Assembly: GCA_002682945.1 (NCBI GenBank)
Contig: NYSL01000026.1
Span: 51,614-87,014, forward strand
Length of the DNA: 35,401 bases
Origin: Cryomorphaceae bacterium
GTDB lineage: Bacteria; Bacteroidota; Bacteroidia; Flavobacteriales; Schleiferiaceae
Direction: 5' to 3'
Part shown: one piece after another, positions 23,959 through 32,996 of the stretch
Numbering within the stretch: position 1 is the first letter of the stretch
Layout of the letters: each line of letters starts with the position of its first letter
Made by a program: the position numbers and the translations under genes
The notes under the pieces: model-generated
What the model was told of the DNA's origin: nothing
Databases searched by the model: none
What the model saw: the letters and a program-made list of their open reading frames with translations, nothing else

Positions 23959-24600
23959 ATGAATCTCTTAGTTATAGCTGATGTTCATGGCTGTTTTTTT
24001 ACTCTCAAAAAATTAATAAAAACATATTGGGACGAAGAGAATACGCTATTAATTCTAGTCGGTGATATAATAAACAAGGGACCACACAGCGTAAAAACTA
24101 TAAGGTATCTAAGGAAATTAGACAAAAAAACCCCGAATAAAGTCATAGTTCTTAGGGGAAACCATGAGCAAATGTTCTTAAACCTTAAAAAAAGAAAAGA
24201 GACGAATAGTTACTTGACAAAATTTAAGAAAGAAATGAAATTAAGTCGACTTAGTATCAGAAAAAGCCTTGATTGGATCTCAAGATTTCCCAGTTCTTGG
24301 GAAAATAATTATGTGCTAATTTCTCATGCGGGAATTGCCAAAAGTAATATGCGAAGAATAGATTTGAATGCAGAAGACAGTATTATAAATAATAGATCTG
24401 AACTTAAGAACATAGGCAAACTTCAAATTTTTGGTCATGTTATCCAAGATTATAATCAGCCTCGATTTTTTCCTGAATCAAATTCATGGGGTATCGATAC
24501 AGGATGTTGGCTAGGAGGAGGATTGACAGCTATGCTTATAGGGTCAAATGGAAATATTTTAGAAATAATTCGTCAGCCAACAATTCAGAACGATCTTTAG
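23959..24600 (+). CDS. Metallophosphoesterase (PPP-type phosphatase / Ap4A hydrolase-like)
   Basis: This 213-residue protein carries the PPP-family metal motifs in order: ADVHG (about 7-11), GDIINKGPHS (about 36-45), RGNHE (about 64-68), SHAGI (about 122-126) and a later FGHV with GIDTGCWLGGGLTAM. These residues bind two metal ions. Candidate activities are serine/threonine protein phosphatase or dinucleoside tetraphosphatase; the motifs do not discriminate. It is 18 bp after dnaN and 27 bp before pruA, so probably co-transcribed. Confidence 0.9.
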   Translation: MNLLVIADVHGCFFTLKKLIKTYWDEENTLLILVGDIINKGPHSVKTIRYLRKLDKKTPNKVIVLRGNHEQMFLNLKKRKETNSYLTKFKKEMKLSRLSIRKSLDWISRFPSSWENNYVLISHAGIAKSNMRRIDLNAEDSIINNRSELKNIGKLQIFGHVIQDYNQPRFFPESNSWGIDTGCWLGGGLTAMLIGSNGNILEIIRQPTIQNDL

Positions 24601-24627
24601 GGTCATTTAATTTAAATCAAATATAAA

Positions 24628-26253
24628 ATGGCTAACGGCACTTTTCAGATTCCAAAAGCGATAAATGAACCAATAGATAGTTATGCCCCGGACTCAGAAA
24701 CCAGAAAAACCCTGCTTTCTACCTACGAATCAATGCTTAATGATTCTGTAGACATTCCAATGTTCATTAATGGTCAAGAAATTCGAACCAATGACCTCCG
24801 CTCATGCAATCCACCACACGACCATCAAACTGAAATTGGTCAATTTCATTTTGGAAATAAAGAACACGTTGAAAATGCTATTGATGCCTCTTTAAAAGCT
24901 CACGCAGGTTGGTCTTCATTGCCATGGAACGAAAGAGCTGCGGTTTTTTTGAGAGCTGCAGATATGGTCGCTGGTCCTTACAGAGCAAAAATTAATGCTG
25001 CTACTATGTTAGCTCAGTCAAAAACAGTTCATCAAGCTGAAATTGATGCTGCATGCGAATTTGCTGATTTTTTACGTTTTAACGCAAATTTTATGCAGGA
25101 GATATATGAAAATCAACCCATTAGTGACAGCGGTCTTTGGAATCGAATGGAGTATCGTTCACTAGAAGGATTTGTCGTTGCAATAACACCTTTTAACTTC
25201 ACTGCCATAGCAGGAAATTTGCCAGCTTCGGCAGCTTTAATGGGTAATGTGGTAATATGGAAACCTGCTGATAGTCAGATCTATTCTTCTTGGGTTATCA
25301 TGGAAATATTTAGAAAAGCCGGACTCCCTGATGGAGTTATCAATTTAGTGTATTCGGAGGGACCAGATTTCGGGGAGGTTGTCTTTAAACATCCTAGTTT
25401 TGCTGGACTACACTTCACTGGTTCAACATCTGTATTTAAACATCTTTGGAAAGAAATTGGTAAGAATATTGATATTTATAAATCTTATCCTAGAATTGTT
25501 GGAGAAACTGGAGGAAAAGATTTTATTCTAGCTCACGAATCCGCAGATCCATATGAAGTTGCAACAGGGATGAGTAGAGGTGCATTTGAATTTCAAGGGC
25601 AAAAATGCTCGGCAGCATCAAGAGCTTATATCCCTTCGTCACTTTGGTCAGAAGTCAAAAGAATACTTTTAGAACAAGTGAAAAATTTTAAAATGGGTAG
25701 TCCTGGAGATCCTTCAAACTTCATTACAGCTGTTATTGACGAAAAAGCTTTCGATAAAATTTCAAATTATATAGATCAAGTAAGGTCCAGTGACGATTCC
25801 GAAATAATTTTAGGTGGAGAATATGATAAAAGCAAAGGCTATTTCATTTCTCCAACTCTGGTCCAGACTAAAAATCCTCATTCAAAAACAATGTGTGAAG
25901 AAATATTTGGCCCAGTTCTAACCATATATGTCTATGATGAGAAAGATTGGCTTAATACTTTAAGCCTTGTTGATACGACTTCAGATTATGCATTAACTGG
26001 AGCAGTTTTCGCCAGAGATCGAAAAGTTATAGATCAAGCCACAAGCGCTTTAAAATTTGCAGCTGGGAATTTTTATGTCAATGATAAACCTACTGGGGCC
26101 GTAGTAGGACAGCAGCCATTTGGAGGAGCTAGAGGGTCTGGAACAAATGATAAGGCTGGATCAGTCTTAAACTTATTAAGATGGGTTTCTCCAAGGACCA
26201 TTAAAGAAACGTTAAATACCCCAAAAGACTATAAATATCCTCATATGGGATAG
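24628..26253 (+). CDS. pruA: L-glutamate gamma-semialdehyde (1-pyrroline-5-carboxylate) dehydrogenase
   Basis: This 541-residue aldehyde dehydrogenase converts glutamate semialdehyde, from proline breakdown, to glutamate with NAD+. Motifs are VAITPFNFTAIAGNLP in the middle, GETGGKDF carrying the general-base Glu, and FEFQGQKCSAASRAYIP carrying the catalytic Cys. The N-terminal INEPIDSYAPDS and the C-terminal QQPFGGARGSGTNDKAG fit the stand-alone PruA/RocA group. No proline dehydrogenase gene is in the window. It follows the phosphatase gene by 27 bp. Confidence 0.96.
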   Translation: MANGTFQIPKAINEPIDSYAPDSETRKTLLSTYESMLNDSVDIPMFINGQEIRTNDLRSCNPPHDHQTEIGQFHFGNKEHVENAIDASLKAHAGWSSLPWNERAAVFLRAADMVAGPYRAKINAATMLAQSKTVHQAEIDAACEFADFLRFNANFMQEIYENQPISDSGLWNRMEYRSLEGFVVAITPFNFTAIAGNLPASAALMGNVVIWKPADSQIYSSWVIMEIFRKAGLPDGVINLVYSEGPDFGEVVFKHPSFAGLHFTGSTSVFKHLWKEIGKNIDIYKSYPRIVGETGGKDFILAHESADPYEVATGMSRGAFEFQGQKCSAASRAYIPSSLWSEVKRILLEQVKNFKMGSPGDPSNFITAVIDEKAFDKISNYIDQVRSSDDSEIILGGEYDKSKGYFISPTLVQTKNPHSKTMCEEIFGPVLTIYVYDEKDWLNTLSLVDTTSDYALTGAVFARDRKVIDQATSALKFAAGNFYVNDKPTGAVVGQQPFGGARGSGTNDKAGSVLNLLRWVSPRTIKETLNTPKDYKYPHMG

Positions 26254-26325
26254 TCCAGAGAACGATACCCAATTATGATTCTCAAAAATATTTTTAGATA
26301 TAGTTAACAATCAAAATATATTTCA

Positions 26326-26535
26326 ATGTTCGGAGTTTTCCAAAATATCAGTGTACCAGAAAGATGGGCACGAGCTATTATTTCTCTTTTTCTAATTCCA
26401 TCGGTATCAGTTCAAGGGTATGATCTATTTCCTCTCCTCCAATCTTTTGTAGGAATTATATTAATTTACAATGCTCTATCGGGAATCTGTTGGACCTCTC
26501 GTATTTTCGGAATTAAAACCTGTGACCGTAATTAA
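26326..26535 (+). CDS. DUF2892-type small membrane protein
   Basis: This is a 69-residue protein with two hydrophobic helices (about 16-30 and 38-54). The C-terminus YNALSGICWTSRIFGIKTCD matches the DUF2892 pattern, ending in an aromatic and cysteine-containing tail. Members are inner-membrane proteins of unknown function, often fused to or encoded near rhodanese domains, none of which is visible here. It lies 72 bp after pruA and ends 39 bp from convergent rsmG. Confidence 0.85.
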   Translation: MFGVFQNISVPERWARAIISLFLIPSVSVQGYDLFPLLQSFVGIILIYNALSGICWTSRIFGIKTCDRN

Positions 26536-26551
26536 TTCAGAGTAGCAATTT

Positions 26552-26570
26552 TTTTACAAAATCTGTAAAA
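26552..26570. terminator. Weak AT-rich hairpin between convergent genes
   Basis: TTTTACA (26552-26558) pairs with TGTAAAA (26564-26570) around a 5-nt loop. T-runs flank it on both strands, so it could terminate the DUF2892 gene and rsmG from either side. The stem is AT-rich and weak, so this is a tentative call. Confidence 0.35.
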
Positions 26571-26574
26571 TAAT

Positions 26575-27198
26575 TTAAAATAACTTGATTTCAACAATAA
26601 ATTTCTGATTGAAATAAGTCTGAGGAAGCCATTTATTTATTGAGTGTAATCGTGTTTTATAACCTTTAGTTTCATTGGATAGATCGCCACCCTTTAGAGC
26701 GTATATTTTTGCATCATTTTTGTTTATCCATAGCTTTTCTGTGAGAGAGACTAAATTCTTTACGGGGGCCACAGCTCTTGTAATCGCATAATGATATGGA
26801 TCTATTAAATTCTCCACTCTATTGTGAACGGGGTAAACATTTTCTAAATTCAAATGATCAACAATAGCTTTTACAACTTTTATTTTTTTTCCAATTGAAT
26901 CCACCAAAGTAAAATGGATATTCGGGAATGCAATAGCTAAAGGAATGCCTGGAAAGCCTCCTCCTGTTCCAATATCTATAACCCTCATATCATTCTCTAA
27001 AGGAATTACATTCGCCAAAACCAAAGAATGAATTATATGATTTCTCCAAATCTGATTTTCGTCTTTCCTTGAAATAACATTTATCTGACTATTCCAAAAA
27101 TGATATAATTCAGGTAATTTTTCGATAATACCAACCGAATTCGAATCCAAAAACGGAAAATGATGATGCCAATTCGTAGGCGGGAATAATTCTTCCAC
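26575..27198 (-). CDS. rsmG: 16S rRNA (guanine-527-N7)-methyltransferase
   Basis: This 207-residue SAM-dependent methyltransferase modifies G527 of 16S rRNA. The SAM-binding motif VIDIGTGGGFPGIPLAIAFP is at about residues 68-87. A second block near residue 95, FTLVDSIGKKIKVV, carries the acidic loop, and ITRAVAPVKNLV follows. Length is typical. It is divergent from tgt across a 69-bp gap and convergent with the DUF2892 gene. Confidence 0.95.
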   Translation of the reverse strand: MEELFPPTNWHHHFPFLDSNSVGIIEKLPELYHFWNSQINVISRKDENQIWRNHIIHSLVLANVIPLENDMRVIDIGTGGGFPGIPLAIAFPNIHFTLVDSIGKKIKVVKAIVDHLNLENVYPVHNRVENLIDPYHYAITRAVAPVKNLVSLTEKLWINKNDAKIYALKGGDLSNETKGYKTRLHSINKWLPQTYFNQKFIVEIKLF

Positions 27199-27255
27199 AA
27201 TCTAAAATTAAATAAATCTGCAAATAATACTTAAAAGTAGTCCAAAGGAAAGACC

Positions 27256-27263
27256 TAATTTTG
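27256..27263 (+). promoter_or_regulatory. -7 promoter box immediately before tgt (TAATTTTG)
   Basis: TAATTTTG is an exact TANNTTTG match that ends 4 nt before the tgt ATG. A transcript from it would be leaderless or nearly so. No -33 TTG is visible at the expected distance. Confidence 0.55.
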
Positions 27264-27267
27264 AAAG

Positions 27268-28398
27268 ATGAATTTTGAACTCAAAAGTTTAGACCAAAAA
27301 AGCTCAGCTAGAGCAGGAATATTTTATACTGACCACGGTGAAATTAAGACTCCGATTTTTATGCCTGTAGGGACATCAGGCGCGGTTAAAAGTATGTATA
27401 CTGATCATTTGATTAGTGACTCAAGTGCTCAAATAATTCTTGGAAATACATATCATTTATATCTAAGACCAGGAACAGAGATTATTAAAAAAGCTGGTGG
27501 ACTTCACAAATTTATAACATGGGAAAAGCCTATGCTCACCGATAGTGGTGGGTTTCAAGTTCATAGTCTTCAAGACATACGTAAAATCTCTGAAGAGGGA
27601 GTGACTTTTCAAAGTCATATCGATGGAAGTAAGCATATGTTTACACCAGAATCTGTCATGGAAATACAAAGAAAAATTGGTGCTGATATTGTTATGGCCT
27701 TTGATGAATGTACCAATTATCCTTGTCAAAAAAGTTATGCAAAAGAGGCAATGAATAGAACCCACAGATGGCTTGATCGTTGCATAAAGTACTGGAATAC
27801 TGGAAAAAATTATTATGGCTATGAACAAACACTATTTCCAATAGTACAAGGAAGTACATACTCAGATCTTCGGAAAGAATCAGCAGAATACATAGCAAAA
27901 AAAGAAGCTCTTGGAAATGCAATAGGAGGACTGAGTGTTGGAGAGCCCGCCGAAGAGATGTATGCGATGACCAATGATGTATGTTCTATCCTGCCCAAAG
28001 ACAAACCTAGATATTTAATGGGCGTGGGTACTCCTATAAATTTATTAGAAAACATAGCCTTAGGTGTTGATATGTTTGATTGTGTTATGCCAACAAGAAA
28101 TGCGAGAAATGGTCAGCTATTTACATCGGAAGGGATAATCAATATAAAAAATGCTAAATGGGCAGATGATTTTTCTTCAATCGATCCTTCTGGAGACTCA
28201 ATTGTAGATAAACAATTCAGTAAAGCCTATCTGAGACACTTATTTGTTTCAAATGAATCACTAGGTAAACAAATTGCATCATTACATAATTTGAGATTTT
28301 ACCTTTGGCTTGTTGAAGAGGCCAGAAGTCGTATAATTCGTGGTGACTTCATGTCATGGAAAGCAAGAATAATTCCCAAATTAGAAAAAAGATTATAA
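27268..28398 (+). CDS. tgt: tRNA-guanine (queuine) transglycosylase
   Basis: This 376-residue enzyme swaps guanine for a queuine precursor (preQ1) at position 34 of certain tRNAs. The general-base Asp92 (TDSGGFQVHS) and presumed nucleophile Asp271 (DMFDCVMPTR) are present. The usual zinc-site cysteines are not: where canonical enzymes have C-x-C-x2-C between IDP and FSRAYLRHL, this protein has Gly309, Ser311 and Asp314 (IDPSGDSIVDKQFSKAYLRH). The distal His340 is kept. The change seems to be shared by some Bacteroidota, so the protein is probably functional. It is followed after 9 bp by the LptF/LptG permease gene, a common pairing. Confidence 0.93.
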   Translation: MNFELKSLDQKSSARAGIFYTDHGEIKTPIFMPVGTSGAVKSMYTDHLISDSSAQIILGNTYHLYLRPGTEIIKKAGGLHKFITWEKPMLTDSGGFQVHSLQDIRKISEEGVTFQSHIDGSKHMFTPESVMEIQRKIGADIVMAFDECTNYPCQKSYAKEAMNRTHRWLDRCIKYWNTGKNYYGYEQTLFPIVQGSTYSDLRKESAEYIAKKEALGNAIGGLSVGEPAEEMYAMTNDVCSILPKDKPRYLMGVGTPINLLENIALGVDMFDCVMPTRNARNGQLFTSEGIINIKNAKWADDFSSIDPSGDSIVDKQFSKAYLRHLFVSNESLGKQIASLHNLRFYLWLVEEARSRIIRGDFMSWKARIIPKLEKRL

Positions 28399-28407
28399 CT
28401 GTTTAAT

Positions 28408-29487
28408 ATGAATAGATTAAGCCGATATATTTTCATCAAATTTCTTGGGAGTTTTATTCTATTTATGGGATTAGTTATGATGATTGCTATCGTTTTTGAT
28501 ATCAGCCAGAAAGTAGACAATTTCATTAATAAAAATGTGAGCCTATACTCAATAATTTTTGACTACTATATCAACTTTATAGCATTTTATGGCACAACAT
28601 TTAGCTCGTTAATCGTTTTCTTATCTACAATTTTTGTGACTGGAAGAATGGCAAGAGATGGTGAGATAGTTGCAGCACTCACTGGAGGTGTATCATTTCC
28701 CAGAATTCTAAAGCCATTTTTATTAGGAGCATTGACATTATTTATTGTTAATTCTTTCCTCACTCACCTAATAATTCCCAAAACAAATATTACTCGGATA
28801 CATTTTGAAGATACTTATATCCAAGATAAAATAGTCAAACGTCCAATTAATATTCATCGTCAAATATTGCCCAATCATTACATATACATTGAAACATGGA
28901 GCCCAGAGAGATTAGGTGGATATCATTTTAGTTATGAAAGATTCAAAAATCAAAAATTATCAGATAAACTTATTGCTGATTTTGTTCGATTTGACACTGT
29001 GAAAAAACAATGGCAAGTTGATAATTGGACCTTACGCACTTGGCTTCCATCAGGTAATATGAAAATTGAACAAGGACGAAGATTAGATACAGTATTCCCC
29101 TTCAATCCTGATATTATTTCTCCAGATACAAGAGGTACTGCAACAATGACATCTCCGATATTATTGAAATATATAAAACAAGAAAGGCTGAGTGGTTCAG
29201 AAGCCATAATTTCGCATGAAATGGAATGGCACAAAAGAACTGCTTATCCATTTTCAATATTCATATTAGTATTCATAGCCACAGTCTTATCCTCAGAAAA
29301 AAAGAGAGGCGGGATAGGTAGCCAAATTGCTCTAGGATTACTTATTGCTGTTATTTATATATTTTTTATGCAATTAGGAGGGGTGTTGGCTTCAATACCT
29401 TATGTCAGTTCCTTCTGGGCGATCTGGTTTCCCAATTTTATATTTTCAGTATTGGGAATCCTTTTGTATTTGCATGCTTCAAAATAA
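28408..29487 (+). CDS. LptF/LptG-family lipopolysaccharide export permease
   Basis: This 359-residue inner-membrane protein has about six membrane segments: 15-35, 55-75, 98-118, then about 273-292, 300-320 and 330-350. A large periplasmic domain (about 125-265) lies between them, as in the YjgP/YjgQ (LptF/LptG) family. A conserved block near 70-90 reads FVTGRMARDGEIVAALTGGV. With LptB such proteins extract lipopolysaccharide from the inner membrane. F and G cannot be told apart from this sequence. It follows tgt by 9 bp. Confidence 0.9.
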   Translation: MNRLSRYIFIKFLGSFILFMGLVMMIAIVFDISQKVDNFINKNVSLYSIIFDYYINFIAFYGTTFSSLIVFLSTIFVTGRMARDGEIVAALTGGVSFPRILKPFLLGALTLFIVNSFLTHLIIPKTNITRIHFEDTYIQDKIVKRPINIHRQILPNHYIYIETWSPERLGGYHFSYERFKNQKLSDKLIADFVRFDTVKKQWQVDNWTLRTWLPSGNMKIEQGRRLDTVFPFNPDIISPDTRGTATMTSPILLKYIKQERLSGSEAIISHEMEWHKRTAYPFSIFILVFIATVLSSEKKRGGIGSQIALGLLIAVIYIFFMQLGGVLASIPYVSSFWAIWFPNFIFSVLGILLYLHASK

Positions 29488-29496
29488 CTATCAAAA

Positions 29497-30416
29497 ATGT
29501 CATTAATAAATCCAAATGATAATTCTCCAATATGGGTCCATTACCTTTGGATGCATTCAATAGTTTTGATTTGGGGGTTCACTGGAGCCCTGGGTAAGTT
29601 AATTACAATTGAAGCACTTCCAATAGTTTGGTTTCGAGTATTATTGGCAACAATCTTTTTGATCTTTTTCATCCTTGTAACTAAAAAAAAGCTCTATATA
29701 CCAAGCGCAAAAAATTTTCAATTTTGGCATTAAACTCGTCCATTATTGTTCTTCATTGGGTTACATTCTACCATGCGATAAAAATTTCCAATGTCTCACT
29801 AACGTTGGCTTGTTTAAGTACCGGACCATTTTTTGTCTCAATATTAGAACCTATTTTCTTTAAGCGAAAAATACTCATATCAGAAATCCTTGTCGGTCTT
29901 GGAATTATATTTGGAATGCTTGTCCTTCTCGAATCCGTTCGAGGTAAAGAACTAGCCATTCTAATTGGCTTAACAAGTGCCCTTTTGAGTGCTCTCTTCT
30001 CAGTTATGAACGGAAAAATCGTTAAAAAAATTAATCCTGTTGATATTTCTATCTGGGAAATGGGTATTGGCTCAATCATCCTTGGATGTTATTTCACCTT
30101 GAATAATAATTTGATTGAAACCCTATCATCTCCTTCATTATGGGATTGGTTTTATTTGACAATCCTCGCCAGTATTTGCACATCATTCGCATTTGTTCAA
30201 TCAGTTCGAATAATGAAATATTTATCTCCATTTACTGTGGTTTTGACAATTGCTTTGGAACCTGTTTATGGAATATTAATAGCTATAATATTCTTTGGTG
30301 GGACTGAAACTATGAGTTCTATGTTTTATTGTGGTGTAGCGATAATTTTAGCCATGGTTTCTACCGAAGCATATTTGAAGCGAAAAAAGCGGAAGAATAA
30401 TATTTATAATACTTAA
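29497..30416 (+). pseudogene. EamA/DMT-family transporter, interrupted by a frameshift
   Basis: Two reading frames together encode one EamA-type (drug/metabolite transporter) membrane protein. The first, 29497-29733, gives 78 residues with two helices (HSIVLIWGFTGALGKL and the following). The second, 29724-30416, gives 230 residues with the remaining helices (LHWVTFYHAIKISNVSLTLA and so on). They connect if the frame shifts by -1 near the A6 run at 29709-29714. Restored, the sequence would read PSAKKFSILALNSSIIVLHW, a plausible helix start. Either a base is missing (error or true mutation), or the A-AAA-AAT heptamer at 29709-29715 supports -1 frameshifting. The second frame's TTG at 29724 could also act as a separate start. 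It lies 9 bp after the LptF/LptG gene. Confidence 0.8.
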
Positions 30417-30482
30417 GTTTTCCACATTTTTACTGTATAATTTTATAAAGCTTTAATTTTAGCTTCTTTGTTTAAAATACAC

Positions 30483-31439
30483 ATGGAATATCTAGAATTT
30501 GAGAGTTCAATTCGCGAAATTGATCAACAGATAGCAAAAGCAAAAGCTCTTGAATCTGAGAGTGGAGTTGAAATGAGTGATGGTCTCAACGAGTTAGAAT
30601 CGAAACTGATGTTAGCCCAAACTGAATTAAAAAAAAACCTAACTCCTTGGCAGCGTGTTCAATTAAGTAGACACCCTAACCGTCCCCACACACTTGCATA
30701 TTTAGAAGCCATGACAGAAGGCTCATTTATTGAACTTCATGGTGACAGAAACGTAAAAGATGACAAAGCCATGGTAGGAGGATGGGGGAAAATTCAAAAT
30801 GAATCATTTCTTTTTCTAGGTCAACAAAAAGGCATAAATACGAAAATGAGACAATTGAGAAACTTTGGTATGCCAAATCCTGAAGGCTATCGAAAAGCTT
30901 TAAGATTAATGAAGCAGGCCGAAAAATTTGGAAGACCAATAGTGACATTGATTGATACTCCAGGAGCATTCCCAGGGGTCGAAGCTGAAGAGCGTGGTCA
31001 AGGAGAAGCTATTGCAAGAAATATATTAGAAATGTCACGATTAAAGGTTCCTATCATTTGTATAATAATTGGTGAGGGTGCTTCAGGAGGAGCGCTTGGA
31101 ATCGGAGTTGGAGATAAAGTTTTAATGTTGGAAAATACCTGGTACTCCGTTATTAGTCCAGAATCTTGCTCCTCCATTTTATGGAGAAGTTGGGATCATA
31201 AAGAAACAGCTGCTGAAGCTCTCAAGTTAACTGCCTCGGACATGCTATCAAATAAACTCATAGATGGAATCATATCAGAGCCTGATGGAGGTGCCCACCG
31301 AAACCCAAATCAAATGTTCCAAATTTTAGCGGATGAAATCATTAAAACCTATAACGAACTAAAGAAGGTTTCCACCGATGAGTTAACAAATTCAAGAGTT
31401 GCAAAGTTTTGCCAAATGGGAGTTTTTGAAGAGGGATAA
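30483..31439 (+). CDS. accA: Acetyl-CoA carboxylase, carboxyltransferase alpha subunit
   Basis: This encodes 318 residues counted from the ATG at 30483; an ATG at 30468 adds only five residues. AccA with AccD transfers carboxyl from biotin to acetyl-CoA in fatty-acid synthesis. The N-terminal helical part ([16 protein letters not shown]) and later blocks [36 protein letters not shown] and [13 protein letters not shown] are conserved. Length equals that of the E. coli protein to within one residue. It is 17 bp before dnaB, a pairing that recurs in Bacteroidota. Confidence 0.97.
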   Translation: MEYLEFESSIREIDQQIAKAKALESESGVEMSDGLNELESKLMLAQTELKKNLTPWQRVQLSRHPNRPHTLAYLEAMTEGSFIELHGDRNVKDDKAMVGGWGKIQNESFLFLGQQKGINTKMRQLRNFGMPNPEGYRKALRLMKQAEKFGRPIVTLIDTPGAFPGVEAEERGQGEAIARNILEMSRLKVPIICIIIGEGASGGALGIGVGDKVLMLENTWYSVISPESCSSILWRSWDHKETAAEALKLTASDMLSNKLIDGIISEPDGGAHRNPNQMFQILADEIIKTYNELKKVSTDELTNSRVAKFCQMGVFEEG

Positions 31440-31456
31440 AATTAAATTACTCAAAA

Positions 31457-32962
31457 ATGGCTAAAGCAATTAAAACAATTTTAAACAAACCACAGAACTC
31501 GAATATTCTCCCCCTAAGTGGAATTGGGAGAGTACCTCCTCAAGCCATAGAGCTAGAAGAAGCAATTTTAGGAGCTTTATTAATTGACAGAGATGCTCTT
31601 TCTAAGGTGATAGATATACTATCTGTAGAAAGCTTCTACGTCGATGGCCATCAAAAAATTTTCGAAGCAATAACCCAGCTATTCGGAGATTCCGACCCGA
31701 TTGATATTCTAACAGTATCACAACGATTAAAAAAAGAAGGTGAATTGAATAACATTGGAGGTGAAGCCAAACTGATAGGTCTCTCAACTAAAGTTTCCTC
31801 ATCTGCTCACATCGAATTCCATTCTAGAATAGTTGTTCAAAAGCATATTCAAAGAGAGTTGATACGCATATCACATAACATGATCGAACAGGCATATGAT
31901 GAGACTAATGATGTATTAGAACTACTGGACACAGCAGAGCAAAGCTTATTCAATATTTCCCAGGGTAATCTGAAAAAAAATTATGAGGGCTCATTTGAAC
32001 TCGTAAAACAAGCATTGCAAAAAATAGAAGATATTTCAAAAAAAGAAGGATTATCAGGAGTTCCATCTGGATTTAAAGGCGTAGATCGAGTGACAGCAGG
32101 GTGGCAGAAATCAGATTTAATAATAATCGCATCCAGACCCGGAATGGGAAAAACTGCTTTATCTCTGAGTATGGCAAGGAATATGGCTATCGATCATAAA
32201 ATACCTATTGGTGTTTTCTCATTAGAAATGTCTTCGGTTCAATTAATCACGCGATTAATATCATCAGAAACTGGAATAGGCGCAGAAAAACTTAGGAAAG
32301 GAAATTTAGAACCCATAGAATGGCAACAACTAAGCTCCAAAGTAAAAAAGTTAGAAGATGCACCTATCTTCATAGATGATACCCCCGGTCTCTCGATCTT
32401 TGATTTACGTGCAAAATGTAGACGTTTAGTTGCTCAACATAAAGTTCAAATTATAGTCATCGATTATCATCAATTAATGACTGCAGGAGTAACAAAATCA
32501 AATGGTAACCGTGAACAAGAAATATCTACAATTTCAAGATCCCTGAAAAGTATTGCTAAAGAATTAGAGATACCCGTTGTTGCTCTTTCTCAGCTGAGTC
32601 GAGCAGTCGAAACAAGAGGGGGAAGTAAAAGACCATTGCTCTCAGATCTCCGAGAGTCAGGAGCTATTGAGCAAGATGCTGATATCGTTTCATTTATTTA
32701 CCGCCCCGAATATTACCAAATTCATGAATGGGATGATGATGGGTCACCGTGCGATGGCCAAGCAGAATTAATCGTTGCTAAACATAGAAATGGGTCATTA
32801 GAAAAAGTTCGCCTTAGATTTGAAGGAAGTATGGCAAAATTTAGCGACCTCGAAAATATTGGACAGAATATAGATGAAGCCGTATATGAATCAAAAATGA
32901 ATTCAGAGGCTAGAGACGAATTTGAAGACAATGTTAATCCTGATCAAGAAAATCCTTTCTAA
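31457..32962 (+). CDS. dnaB: Replicative DNA helicase DnaB
   Basis: This 501-residue hexameric helicase unwinds DNA at the replication fork. The N-terminal domain (about 25-130) opens with RVPPQAIELEEAILGALLID. Walker A is ASRPGMGKTALSLS at about 225-238. The Walker B/H3 region reads IIVIDYHQLMTAG, with His338 where most DnaB proteins have Leu (DYLQLM). Later motifs, VVALSQLSRAVETR and RESGAIEQDADIV, are conserved. No intein is present. It follows accA by 17 bp and converges on the porin gene with a 34-bp gap. Confidence 0.97.
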   Translation: MAKAIKTILNKPQNSNILPLSGIGRVPPQAIELEEAILGALLIDRDALSKVIDILSVESFYVDGHQKIFEAITQLFGDSDPIDILTVSQRLKKEGELNNIGGEAKLIGLSTKVSSSAHIEFHSRIVVQKHIQRELIRISHNMIEQAYDETNDVLELLDTAEQSLFNISQGNLKKNYEGSFELVKQALQKIEDISKKEGLSGVPSGFKGVDRVTAGWQKSDLIIIASRPGMGKTALSLSMARNMAIDHKIPIGVFSLEMSSVQLITRLISSETGIGAEKLRKGNLEPIEWQQLSSKVKKLEDAPIFIDDTPGLSIFDLRAKCRRLVAQHKVQIIVIDYHQLMTAGVTKSNGNREQEISTISRSLKSIAKELEIPVVALSQLSRAVETRGGSKRPLLSDLRESGAIEQDADIVSFIYRPEYYQIHEWDDDGSPCDGQAELIVAKHRNGSLEKVRLRFEGSMAKFSDLENIGQNIDEAVYESKMNSEARDEFEDNVNPDQENPF

Positions 32963-32996
32963 AAAATAAAATATTGAGAATGGTTATCGGTTCATA

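Noticed and set aside
26284-26295. Palindrome AAAAATATTTTT after pruA
   Set aside because: It is a simple A/T run in an AT-rich gap and is not distinguishable from background.
30446-30455. Palindrome TAAAGCTTTA upstream of accA
   Set aside because: It is ten bases, AT-rich and isolated, with no promoter box nearby; probably chance.
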